A DNA stretch of 64,000 bases, taken from positions 124,001 through 188,000 of the forward strand of contig NZ_QTYB01000004.1 of assembly GCF_003461955.1 (NCBI RefSeq), read 5' to 3'. This document shows, in pieces, positions 16,375 to 24,721 of the stretch. The number at the start of each line of letters is the position of its first letter. Position 1 is the first letter of the stretch. Source of the DNA: Ruminococcus sp. AM36-2AA. GTDB lineage: Bacteria > Bacillota > Clostridia > Lachnospirales > Lachnospiraceae. The notes beneath the pieces are model-generated. The model worked only from the letters and a program-made list of their open reading frames with translations, had not been told where the DNA came from and did no database searches. The position numbers were made by a program, and so were the translations under genes.

Positions 16375-17076
16375 ATGATACATGTTCGATCTTTCCGCAC
16401 TGCCGGAAAATGCCACGGATTTGACATCAGCCGGTGTCAGGATCAGATCAGAATACTTTCCGATGCCACACAGACAACCATAGTTTTATGCGACGGGGCT
16501 GGAAGCAGCCCCTATGGTGGCATTGCGGCCAGTGTAGCTGCCAGTACTCTGGCCGGAAATCTTCATCTTAATTTCGAACAGTATCTTCATGGTGCCCTTC
16601 CCGATATCCGGATGCAACTGACCAGGACTGTGGACACTGAATTAAAAAAAATGGCAAAAGAAATGCAGATCGATCCCCGGCTGCTGGCAACAACCATGCT
16701 TGCCATTTCCATAGACAATGACGGCAGATTTGTCGGTGTTCATCTGGGAGACGGCAGCATCTTGTGGAACGTTGGCAGCAGTGATCTCCTTAAGACTGTC
16801 TCTTCTCCTCAGAGAGGAGATCAGCCAAATTCAACCTATCTGACCATGAACTGCCCGCTTTTTTATTACCTGCGCTTTTATCGCTGGACAAAACCTGGTG
16901 CCAGAAGGATCATCCTCTTATCCGATGGAATGAACGGCCTGAACGCGCCACTCACTTCCGGTATCTTTTCTGTGCAGAATCAGGATCTCCTGAATCAGAA
17001 AATGATAAACACCAGAAATTTTGATGATATGAGCTATGTGCTCTGTGAGTTAGATGCTCCCTGTTCCAGGCAATGA
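16375..17076 (+). CDS. PP2C-family serine/threonine phosphatase
   Basis: 233 residues, a stand-alone metal-dependent phosphatase. Motifs in order are CQDQ near 23, VLCDGAGSSPYGGIAAS near 37-53 (metal Asp40), GVHLGDGSIL near 120, LLSDGMNG near 185 and a final NFDDMSYVL. All the acidic metal ligands of the family are present, so it should be active. It converges on the 1212-aa kinase-TIR gene with only 28 nt between the two stops. This suggests it reverses phosphorylation by that kinase. Substrate and partnership are inferred. Confidence 0.88.
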   Translation: MIHVRSFRTAGKCHGFDISRCQDQIRILSDATQTTIVLCDGAGSSPYGGIAASVAASTLAGNLHLNFEQYLHGALPDIRMQLTRTVDTELKKMAKEMQIDPRLLATTMLAISIDNDGRFVGVHLGDGSILWNVGSSDLLKTVSSPQRGDQPNSTYLTMNCPLFYYLRFYRWTKPGARRIILLSDGMNGLNAPLTSGIFSVQNQDLLNQKMINTRNFDDMSYVLCELDAPCSRQ

Positions 17077-17104
17077 CGTCAGTGCCCCGGACATTTTTGC
17101 AAAA

Positions 17105-20100
17105 TCATCCGAAAATATATGTGATATCCACCGTTTTCTCTTTTCTGTCCCCCAGGATCTGCTCCGCTTTCTCCCTCAGCTCTCTGTACCCGTAGAAAGA
17201 AATACCATAATATCTGTCGTCATCCCGTCCCAGCGCATATATCATCTCTTTCTCAAGATCCACATAAGCATAAGGAATATCCGCATACGGGTGCAGCTGA
17301 GAATTTTCATCCACAGAATAGATATTCAGTACTCTTTCCAGCCATCCGTCAAGGGAATGGACGCTTACCTGGCCCTCTCTTGTATACAGCGCCAGATATC
17401 TGCCTTTCGGATCTGCCAAAATATCTGTTTTCTGTGCAGAATCCATATCCACCACCTGTGTGGCGATATTTTTTCCGGAAGCAAGATCCCAGATTGTAAC
17501 TTTTCTGTCGCAGTATACCACCAGCTGTTCATCTTCTTTAAAAAATGCCACCAGTGGTTCCTCTGCCCCATTGCGGGAAATCGTGAAAAACGGCTCTTTC
17601 TTCTCTCCGTCATACACATCGATCGATGTATCATTTATGACTGCAAAACGCTTTGTTGACGCTCCCTGAACCCGTGTTCCTTCTGTCGTCTTCTCCACAG
17701 TTTTTTCTGTCTGAATTTTCTTTTTTATATCCTGTGCCTCTGCCGGTTTCATGGATGTATCCTGCGCGATCTGAGAAATGACCAGAAACGGCGTCCCGTC
17801 CTTCATCTGAATGATCACTTTTTTATTCGCATCATATAAAAAACCGCCAACAGAACTGTCTTCCGCGGAAAAAATCTTCTGACGATCATCCATCCAGAAC
17901 CGTTCCACACTTCCGTCCGCAAGGCCAAGCAGCACTGTACTTTCATTATACACTGCCAGTTTCACGATTGGATATGAAAAATCTTCTTCACATAATATGT
18001 TATATGTATTCCTGTCAATGATCATCAGATGTGTACCCAGGTTGACCAAGATCACGTCTGCCTTTTTTTCACTGTCAAACTGAAAATTTTCATATACTGC
18101 TGCATCTGCATACAGAGAATCTTCATACTGTGTCCGCAGATAATGGGTCGTATTTTCCCACACTCTTCCCTTTTCCATCTGATATATTGCTTCACGGTAT
18201 CTTTTTTTATCATCGATTCCACCACTTCCAAAAGGCACGTTCTCACATTCTATGGTAAGGAATTCCGAATTACTGATAAAACGGATCACGGAAACATGAT
18301 TAGCTTCCAGTGTTGTCTGTTTTCCGGTATTCAGATCAACCGTCTGAATGCCTCCGTCCCAGATATCCCCGGAAGCATAATCAAGCCAGCTGACTGCCAG
18401 AGTATTTCCGTCCGGAGAAATTGCGATGGAAGTTATATGATCCATTGCATCCACAGTCAGTCTGATCTTTTCCATGCTGTCCTGGTTCAGGTCATACCGA
18501 TACACATAAACTCCATCCAGAGACTCGCAGCCAAATACAAGCATTCCATCATGAAGTGCCCAGACCGGAGTTTCCAGCATGTTGTCCTCTTCTTTTAACG
18601 GAATCCTTTTTATACATTTCTGCTGTTCGATGTCTGTGTAGTACGCTGTGTTCTGTGAAAACAACAATATTTTTCCCTCAGAAACAAACTTTCCATCTAT
18701 AAATGCAGAAGTTTCCTCCTCCAGTTTACACTTCCACTTCAAAGACCAGTCTTCCATATTGTAAAAATATGCGATTCCCGATTCATCCAGACAGAAAAAC
18801 ACCTTTCCATCCGGACTGCTTTCACCGATATCCGTTGTATTATTTTCCAGTTCCACCTGTCTGTCCGGCCGGAAACCTTCTACGTTTCCTTCATGATGAT
18901 AACTGTACAGGGCAGAATTCAATGCATAGATCTCTTCCGGGATCACTGGTGTATCCCCTTCTTCCTGTGCTTCCAGAGCAGCCTGTAACGCTTCTTCCCG
19001 GTTTCCTTCCTTCAGAAGTTCCGCAGACAGAGCCACCTGATCCTCCGCCCGGTTTTCCATGATCCGCCGGTTCTGTTCTTCGATCCTGTGGTTTCTGTCC
19101 ATGGCAAACAGGAAAAAAGCATTTGCCATCAGCACAGCCAGAGATCCAATGACTGCATATTTCTTTATGATATAATTTCTCTGCCTCTGTTTCAGGGAAT
19201 CATATGTGGTTCCTAAGATTGGAGCCGCAATCTTTAACAGTACGTTTTTCTTTACATTTCGGAGCACCTGTTCCGGTGTTTCCCCTCTTGCATCGGCCGC
19301 AAGGACCTCTGCGGTCCTGTCACTGCCCAGCAGTTCCTTTTGGAAAACATCTTCCGGTTCTCCCTCTGTTACTACGGCAAGTATCCTGGATCTGTCATGA
19401 AATTCAAGAAATGTTTTTATTTCCAGATTAACCCAGGGGGAATCTTTGGTTTCAGAAGAGCAGATCACGATCAGCCATCCCGAATTTTTCAGTGCTTCCC
19501 GGATCTGGAGCCCAAAATCAGAACAGGATGACAGTTCCCCTTCGTCCATAAAAACCCGTCTGATCTTTTTTATTTTATTTTTACGCATCCACGGAATGTG
19601 GAAATGTTCCAGTTTCTGCTGAAGTATTTTTGCAGCCTGGCTGTCCGTTTTCCCATGACGATAGCAGATAAACGCATCATATACAACCTGGGAAAGATCG
19701 CTTTTATACGGCTGCAGCGCATGAATAAGATCCGATACATCTGCCAGCATTTCTTCACAGGAATGATATCGCTCCTCCGGCGTTTTCTTTAACGCTTTCG
19801 AAATGATCTGATGGACTTTATCCGCCATATGAGCCGGACAGTTCAGCTTTTTCAGTTTTCTTTTTGAGAGATACAGGCCGATATTCGCGGAGTCAAGCTC
19901 CCTCTGAGTGTATCTCTTTCCGGTCAGCATCAGAAGAAGCAGATATCCCACGCTGTACAAATCCGATTCTGCTCCCAGCCTCAGAGTTCCATCATTTCTC
20001 CCGACAATCTCCGGAGACTCAAATCCGATGGTGGAAAACAATGCCCTGTCACGGATCGCAGGACATAATCCATCCTCACAGACAGGTCTCGCCGCTCCAA

Positions 20101-20743
20101 AATCCACCAGAGAAACAAGCTTATCTTCCTCTGAGAGGCTTCCTTTTATAAATACATTTCCGTCCTGGATATCCAGATGGAGAAAACCTGCTTCATGAAC
20201 TTCTTTCACCGCGAATAATACCTGTTTTATGATCTGAAATGCCTGGACAACCGAAAATTTTTCTCCCTGGGAAAGATAAGATTTCAGTGCTTTTCCTTTG
20301 GATTCCAGTGATGTCATGATTGTAACAGTGTTATTTACCAGATGAAAAGTATGTCCCTCATCAAAAGAGAGCTCAACTTCCCCGGAAGCGCTGATGACGG
20401 GAATCGTTCTGGCAGCGGTATTGTAAATTTTCCCTGTTATCTCCTGCTCCTGCATCTGCATTTTTTTGACAGAATCCAGATAACGGACGGATGCCGGATC
20501 TTCTGACGCAGATACGATCTCACCATCTTCTCTTCTCTCAAAAACAAACGCAGCTGACAGCGGAAAACACTCTTTTAACGCATAGTCAATTTCACTGACT
20601 GTAATTTTCCCATCAAGATAAGATATTTTTTTACATGGGTATACAATACTTCCGCCGCCTTCTCCGATAGGTTTTCCGGTAATTTTATACAGTTCACCCT
20701 GGGATAAACGGATCCATGTTCCTTCCTGCAGTACTTTTCGCAT
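17105..20743 (-). CDS. Ser/Thr kinase - TIR - transmembrane - beta-propeller receptor-like protein
   Basis: 1212 residues from the ATG at 20743 (AAAAAGG upstream, 20 nt after the preceding stop). Residues about 20-340 are a protein kinase domain: glycine loop GEGGGSIVY (27-35), Lys57 in YALKE, catalytic HLDIQDGN (189-196; HRD is HLD and the usual Lys is Gln), DFG at 214-216 and SPE at 243-245. About 354-470 are a TIR domain (YDAFICYRHGKTD, RRVFMDEGELS, then SPWVNLEI with Glu441 as candidate NADase residue). One membrane helix spans 527-547 with positive charges before it, so kinase and TIR should be cytoplasmic. A helical stretch (550-620) precedes a WD40-like propeller to the end (SPDGKVFF, SPDGNTLAV). 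The architecture suggests a surface sensor coupled to two intracellular effectors. Confidence 0.85.
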   Translation of the reverse strand: MRKVLQEGTWIRLSQGELYKITGKPIGEGGGSIVYPCKKISYLDGKITVSEIDYALKECFPLSAAFVFERREDGEIVSASEDPASVRYLDSVKKMQMQEQEITGKIYNTAARTIPVISASGEVELSFDEGHTFHLVNNTVTIMTSLESKGKALKSYLSQGEKFSVVQAFQIIKQVLFAVKEVHEAGFLHLDIQDGNVFIKGSLSEEDKLVSLVDFGAARPVCEDGLCPAIRDRALFSTIGFESPEIVGRNDGTLRLGAESDLYSVGYLLLLMLTGKRYTQRELDSANIGLYLSKRKLKKLNCPAHMADKVHQIISKALKKTPEERYHSCEEMLADVSDLIHALQPYKSDLSQVVYDAFICYRHGKTDSQAAKILQQKLEHFHIPWMRKNKIKKIRRVFMDEGELSSCSDFGLQIREALKNSGWLIVICSSETKDSPWVNLEIKTFLEFHDRSRILAVVTEGEPEDVFQKELLGSDRTAEVLAADARGETPEQVLRNVKKNVLLKIAAPILGTTYDSLKQRQRNYIIKKYAVIGSLAVLMANAFFLFAMDRNHRIEEQNRRIMENRAEDQVALSAELLKEGNREEALQAALEAQEEGDTPVIPEEIYALNSALYSYHHEGNVEGFRPDRQVELENNTTDIGESSPDGKVFFCLDESGIAYFYNMEDWSLKWKCKLEEETSAFIDGKFVSEGKILLFSQNTAYYTDIEQQKCIKRIPLKEEDNMLETPVWALHDGMLVFGCESLDGVYVYRYDLNQDSMEKIRLTVDAMDHITSIAISPDGNTLAVSWLDYASGDIWDGGIQTVDLNTGKQTTLEANHVSVIRFISNSEFLTIECENVPFGSGGIDDKKRYREAIYQMEKGRVWENTTHYLRTQYEDSLYADAAVYENFQFDSEKKADVILVNLGTHLMIIDRNTYNILCEEDFSYPIVKLAVYNESTVLLGLADGSVERFWMDDRQKIFSAEDSSVGGFLYDANKKVIIQMKDGTPFLVISQIAQDTSMKPAEAQDIKKKIQTEKTVEKTTEGTRVQGASTKRFAVINDTSIDVYDGEKKEPFFTISRNGAEEPLVAFFKEDEQLVVYCDRKVTIWDLASGKNIATQVVDMDSAQKTDILADPKGRYLALYTREGQVSVHSLDGWLERVLNIYSVDENSQLHPYADIPYAYVDLEKEMIYALGRDDDRYYGISFYGYRELREKAEQILGDRKEKTVDITYIFG

Positions 20744-20763
20744 TGTTTTTTCCTTTTTCTCAT

Positions 20764-22404
20764 TCACACTTCTTCTACGTTTCCATATCCGGATTCCAGC
20801 CACATATCACTTAAATTCTCGGTTTTTCCATCCCATGACAGCCCCGGTGTTCCTATCCCCTCCGCCACAAGCGCATAAAGAACAAACCGGTCCAGAGGAA
20901 ATGGCGGATACAGTGGTTCAAAAGAAAACATCATCAGAAATCCATTGATGCAGCTGATATAACCTTCTATTTTTTCGTATTCATCCCAGCTGTCAACAAC
21001 ATCTTCCAGCTGCCCGAGAATGTTTTCCATATTTTCAGAAAAATGTTTTTCTTCGTTTGCTTCTGCCATTTCATAAAGTTCATTCCGTAAATCTTCATTT
21101 TCATTTCTTGAATATCCGGAAATAAAAAGATACGCAAGCAACAGTATATCTTTACGTTCAACAATGACCGCATTGTCCGGTTTTTCCACAAAGCGTCTGA
21201 TTGCTCCCAGACGGTTGCTTCTCTCATAAGCCTTACACACAAGATAAATTTCTTTATTAAATGGTATATTGTCATGTTTCGTCTTCAGACTTCCATGTGA
21301 TGGCAGGCCAAGCTCCCCGGGTTCTGCAAACTGCCAGCCATGAGCACACATAAATGCTCTGGCCAGACTTCCCATATCCGGATAACCATCTTCCGCGATC
21401 TCAACTTTAACCTGGTTATCTCCGGAATTTGAAACCTTTCCGACTGCATCGTTTCTGCGGTCACCTTTGTGATATGCCCAGTAATCGTAAGTTGGATACA
21501 GTTTTACAAGATAGCGTGTCAGTTCCATCAGGTCTTTTCTTCGCTGCAGGGAGTATCCGGAATAGTAAACAGAAAGATTATCCGATACCACTTTTTTCGT
21601 TTTTTTATCTTTCTTCACGAGGATTTTTCGTCTGGTAAACTCTGGATCTACAGAATACATATATTCGATCAGTTTGTCTTCCATATCTTCCCGCTCAGAT
21701 TCCGGAACACTGATACCGGCCAGTTCCGGTATATGGTTACTGATCATTCTGGTCATGCCGATATTTCCCACAGTCTGCGTTATCCCGCCATCTTCTGCAT
21801 CCTGTGGTCTGTTCTGTTCATATTTTTTGAGTATGCTTTTAACTTTAGTCCAGTCACCCTGGGGACGCAGCATTTTACAGAACAGGCAGATACAGTCCAG
21901 CGGATTTCTTACGCTGAACGGTTCGTGTCCACAGGCAAGGAGAAATTTTGTCGTAGTATAATCATCCATATTTAAAAGGAAAGACAGTTTTACCGCAAGT
22001 TCTCTTTTTCTGGGATATTTTTTGTCACTGAGCCATTGAAACCATTCGATTGCCTTCACTACCTCGTTCTGTTCCTTTAACATATATTTTTCCAGCCTGG
22101 AACTCAGATTCTTAAGAAATTTCTCCGGCCATGGGACATTGTTATTTACGGTCAGATCTTCATAGGATTCCCCTGTTTCTTCGGAAGCATCACGCAAAAG
22201 TTCAGAAAAAGATGCCTGTATCTGCCTTCTCATCAAAAATCCGGCTGTACAGAGATTTCTGGCATCGTTCAGGCTCCTGACAACAGCCATCGGATCGTTC
22301 ATCAGTTCTTCACTCATATCTGCCAGTTCTTTCGTCCATATATCCATTGATTCTTCTGCCTGTCTTGTGAGACTGTTCTCATATTGAAGGCAAGTATTTT
22401 CCAT
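20764..22404 (-). CDS. Unrecognised 546-aa protein with HTH-like segment, partner of the kinase-TIR gene
   Basis: The start is ATG 22404 with AAAGGA upstream; the longer frame has no site. There is no signal peptide or membrane helix, so it should be cytoplasmic. Residues about 131-178 (KRELAVKLSFLLNMDDYTT, then EPFSVRNPLDCICLF) resemble the degenerate helix-turn-helix pattern of small Firmicute XRE-like proteins, in which a short helical pair precedes an RNPxD motif. Near the C-terminus EPLYPPFPLDRFVLYAL repeats the same pattern. The gene ends 20 nt before the kinase-TIR start, so the two are co-transcribed. Function unknown; it may be a kinase substrate or regulator. Confidence 0.7.
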   Translation of the reverse strand: MENTCLQYENSLTRQAEESMDIWTKELADMSEELMNDPMAVVRSLNDARNLCTAGFLMRRQIQASFSELLRDASEETGESYEDLTVNNNVPWPEKFLKNLSSRLEKYMLKEQNEVVKAIEWFQWLSDKKYPRKRELAVKLSFLLNMDDYTTTKFLLACGHEPFSVRNPLDCICLFCKMLRPQGDWTKVKSILKKYEQNRPQDAEDGGITQTVGNIGMTRMISNHIPELAGISVPESEREDMEDKLIEYMYSVDPEFTRRKILVKKDKKTKKVVSDNLSVYYSGYSLQRRKDLMELTRYLVKLYPTYDYWAYHKGDRRNDAVGKVSNSGDNQVKVEIAEDGYPDMGSLARAFMCAHGWQFAEPGELGLPSHGSLKTKHDNIPFNKEIYLVCKAYERSNRLGAIRRFVEKPDNAVIVERKDILLLAYLFISGYSRNENEDLRNELYEMAEANEEKHFSENMENILGQLEDVVDSWDEYEKIEGYISCINGFLMMFSFEPLYPPFPLDRFVLYALVAEGIGTPGLSWDGKTENLSDMWLESGYGNVEEV

Positions 22405-22482
22405 GTGTTTTCGTTTCCTTTCCCTGTAAAAAATACAGCAACAGGCTCCCTTTCTCTCAGGAGCCTGCCACATCTCAAATAT

Positions 22483-23124
22483 TTATTCCGTTTTTTCTTC
22501 AGATTCTGTTGCAGTTTCTTCTGCTTCTTCCACCACTTCCTGCGTATCTGTTTCTTCCGAAGTCTCTGCTTCCGGAGCGGCTTCTTCAGTCTTCATCGTT
22601 TCCGTTTCTCTTCCGGATACTTCCTTCTCCGGTGTTTCTGTTTCTTCTGCTGCCTCTGTTACTTCCTCTGCTTCCGTAACTTCTGCATCTGCTGCGTCTT
22701 TCAGTTCTTCCTCTGCCTGCTCGATCACGTCAGTGGCTTTTTCTTCCAGTTCTGCTGTCGGACACGCGGCGCCGCAGTAAGGGCAGAAACTTGCTTCTCT
22801 CATTACTGCCTTATGGCAGGCCGGACAGAACTTCTCGCCCTTGCTGGCTGCAATGGCATCCCGGAAGTGATCCGCCTCCAGCATGTGCTGGCTGATCTCC
22901 TCGCAGATTGCTCCCACTTCTCCGTCAACAGCTTCTCCGTGTTCATAACGGGTGTAGATCATTTTTCCGATGTCCATCATCAGTTTTTCTATCATACGCT
23001 CCTGTGCAGAAAGTTTATTGCGGATCTTCTGGATCTCATAGAGATTCTCCGCCTTGGAACTGAGGCCCTTCGCTTTCCGTGTCAGTGCATTTCCAAGATC
23101 ATCCCAAAAACTGCTCTTCGCCAT
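22483..23124 (-). CDS. Zinc-ribbon protein with acidic C-terminal tail
   Basis: 213 residues from ATG 23124 (GGAG 10 nt upstream; the in-frame GTG nine bases earlier is too close to the site). Residues 1-95 are helical and probably coiled-coil. A zinc ribbon follows with CPACHKAV and CPYCGAACP, then a Glu/Thr/Ala-rich disordered tail of about 90 residues. It lies 39 nt after the ClpX-like stop and 78 nt before the 546-aa protein. The fold is a common Firmicute zinc-ribbon type without an assigned job; a role as adaptor in the kinase-TIR or ClpX neighbourhood is inference. Confidence 0.75.
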   Translation of the reverse strand: MAKSSFWDDLGNALTRKAKGLSSKAENLYEIQKIRNKLSAQERMIEKLMMDIGKMIYTRYEHGEAVDGEVGAICEEISQHMLEADHFRDAIAASKGEKFCPACHKAVMREASFCPYCGAACPTAELEEKATDVIEQAEEELKDAADAEVTEAEEVTEAAEETETPEKEVSGRETETMKTEEAAPEAETSEETDTQEVVEEAEETATESEEKTE

Positions 23125-23163
23125 ATCTGTCACGCTCCTTTTTATTTGCTTCCTGTGTTATCT

Positions 23164-24549
23164 TTATCCCTCCAGCAGCGGAGTTTCCTGACCACGCATC
23201 AGGATCTTCGGTCCGCCATTTCCCTGGATGTATCCTTCTGTGATCACTACCTCACCGATATTATCATCCTTCGGGATCTCGTACATAATGTCCAGCATAT
23301 ACTCTTCCAGAATCGCACGAAGTGCTCTGGCGCCTGTGTGACGCTCCAGTGCCTTACGTGCAATAGCATGAAGTGCTCCGTCCTCAAACTCAAGCTTTAC
23401 TTCATCCAGCGCCAGAAGTTTCTGGTACTGTTTCAGGATGGCATTCTTCGGCTCCTTGAGGATCTTCACAAGCATGTCTTCTGTCAGTCCATTCAGTGTA
23501 AAGATGATCGGAAGACGTCCGATAAACTCCGGGATCATTCCAAATGCACGGAGATCATCTACAGTTACCTTCTCCAGTACATGAGGATCATTGTCATATT
23601 TATCCTTCAGATCTGCGTAAAATCCGATAGAAGCCTGCTTGTTCAGTCTCTCCTTGATGATATTCTCAAGATCCGGGAAAGCACCGCCGCAGATAAACAG
23701 GATATTTCTTGTATTTACAGTCACCATCGGGACCATTGCGTTCTTGCTGGTAGCACCTACCGGCACCTCGACCTCACTTCCCTCCAGAAGTTTCAGAAGT
23801 CCCTGCTGCACAGCCTCACCACTGACATCTCTCTGATTGGTGTTCTTCTTCTTGGCAATCTTGTCGATCTCATCGATAAAGATGATTCCGTGCTCTGCTT
23901 TCTCCACATCATTATCTGCTGCTGCAAGAAGCTTGGATACCACGCTCTCGATATCATCACCAATATATCCTGCCTCTGTAAGAGAGGTGGCATCTGCAAT
24001 AGCCAACGGCACCTGAAGGAGTTTGGCAAGCATTTTTACCAGATAAGTCTTACCACATCCTGTCGGTCCGATCATCAGCATATTGGATTTCTCGATCTCA
24101 ATATCATCCATGGTGTCCGTAGCAACTCTCTTATAATGATTATATACACCTACGGACATTACTTTCTTGGCATATTCCTGTCCGATCACATATTCATCCA
24201 GCGTTGCCTTGATCTTATGCGGTGCCGGGATATCTTTAAGATCGATCACCGGCCTCGGGGTTTCAGATTTCTTCTTGATCTTCTTCGCCTGATTTCCCGG
24301 ATTCTGAAGACTGCTAAGATCGATCATGCTCACATTTGGCATGTTAAAAAGATCGGAATAATTTCCATTGCTCATCTGTGTATTCATAGTATCAAAGCTC
24401 TTCTGCATACAGTCTGCACAGATATGTATATTATTGGGAAGGTCGATCATCTTCCCTGCCTGACTCTCCGGTCTGCGGCATAAAAAGCAGAATTTCTCGT
24501 ATTTCTGCTCCTGGTCATTGTCTTTATTATTATCAAACTGATCTGCCAT
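23164..24549 (-). CDS. clpX: ClpX-family AAA+ unfoldase (divergent copy)
   Basis: 461 residues from ATG 24549 (AAAGGAA upstream). An N-terminal zinc-binding domain (FCFLCRRPES...HICADCMQ) precedes an AAA+ core with Walker A GPTGCGKT, pore loop GYIGDD, Walker B IIFIDEIDK, sensor GRLPIIFTL and a ClpP-docking-like IGF in the ASIGFYAD loop. It would unfold proteins for ClpP. Compared with canonical ClpX it is about 40 residues longer, with a variant zinc domain, Cys in Walker A (usually Ser) and no clpP or lon beside it. It may therefore be a second, specialised ClpX. It heads the run leading to the kinase-TIR gene. Confidence 0.9.
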   Translation of the reverse strand: MADQFDNNKDNDQEQKYEKFCFLCRRPESQAGKMIDLPNNIHICADCMQKSFDTMNTQMSNGNYSDLFNMPNVSMIDLSSLQNPGNQAKKIKKKSETPRPVIDLKDIPAPHKIKATLDEYVIGQEYAKKVMSVGVYNHYKRVATDTMDDIEIEKSNMLMIGPTGCGKTYLVKMLAKLLQVPLAIADATSLTEAGYIGDDIESVVSKLLAAADNDVEKAEHGIIFIDEIDKIAKKKNTNQRDVSGEAVQQGLLKLLEGSEVEVPVGATSKNAMVPMVTVNTRNILFICGGAFPDLENIIKERLNKQASIGFYADLKDKYDNDPHVLEKVTVDDLRAFGMIPEFIGRLPIIFTLNGLTEDMLVKILKEPKNAILKQYQKLLALDEVKLEFEDGALHAIARKALERHTGARALRAILEEYMLDIMYEIPKDDNIGEVVITEGYIQGNGGPKILMRGQETPLLEG

Positions 24550-24572
24550 AACATTTCCTTTCTGGTTTTTAT

Positions 24573-24602
24573 AAGACGGAAGCCGGTTTCGTTTTCCGTC
24601 TT
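24573..24602 (-). promoter_or_regulatory. Leader hairpin of the clpX-like gene
   Basis: A perfect 9-bp stem, AAGACGGAA/TTCCGTCTT, with a 12-nt loop lies between the promoter and the ribosome site. No T run follows, so it is not a terminator; it may affect mRNA stability or translation. Confidence 0.55.
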
Positions 24603-24616
24603 GTGTCATAATGCAT

Positions 24617-24644
24617 ATTATACCACATAATCCCGACGTATCAA
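24617..24644 (-). promoter_or_regulatory. Promoter of the clpX-like/kinase-TIR run
   Basis: The minus strand has -35 TTGATA (24644-24639), a 16-bp spacer and a consensus -10 TATAAT (24622-24617). Transcription would start near 24610. Confidence 0.75.
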
Positions 24645-24655
24645 ATTAAGTTTTT

Positions 24656-24691
24656 ATAAAACAGGGAGCCGCAAAAAACGCAGCTCCCTGT
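24656..24691 (-). terminator. Terminator of htrA
   Basis: On the minus strand ACAGGGAGCTGC pairs with GCGGCTCCCTGT around a T-rich loop and is followed by TTTATAAAAA. It ends the htrA transcript just upstream of the clpX promoter. Confidence 0.8.
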
Positions 24692-24721
24692 CCAGATTTC
24701 TGTTTTCAGTTGTCACTTTTT

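Noticed and set aside
17105..20743. Classification of the TIR protein as a Thoeris system
   Set aside because: No ThsA-like SIR2/SLOG or Macro-domain effector gene is adjacent; the TIR is fused to kinase, membrane helix and propeller instead.
22384..24483. 699-codon plus-strand frame opposite the zinc-ribbon and clpX-like genes
   Set aside because: Cys/Phe/His-rich shadow translation spanning two real minus-strand genes and their spacer; no domain and no start site.
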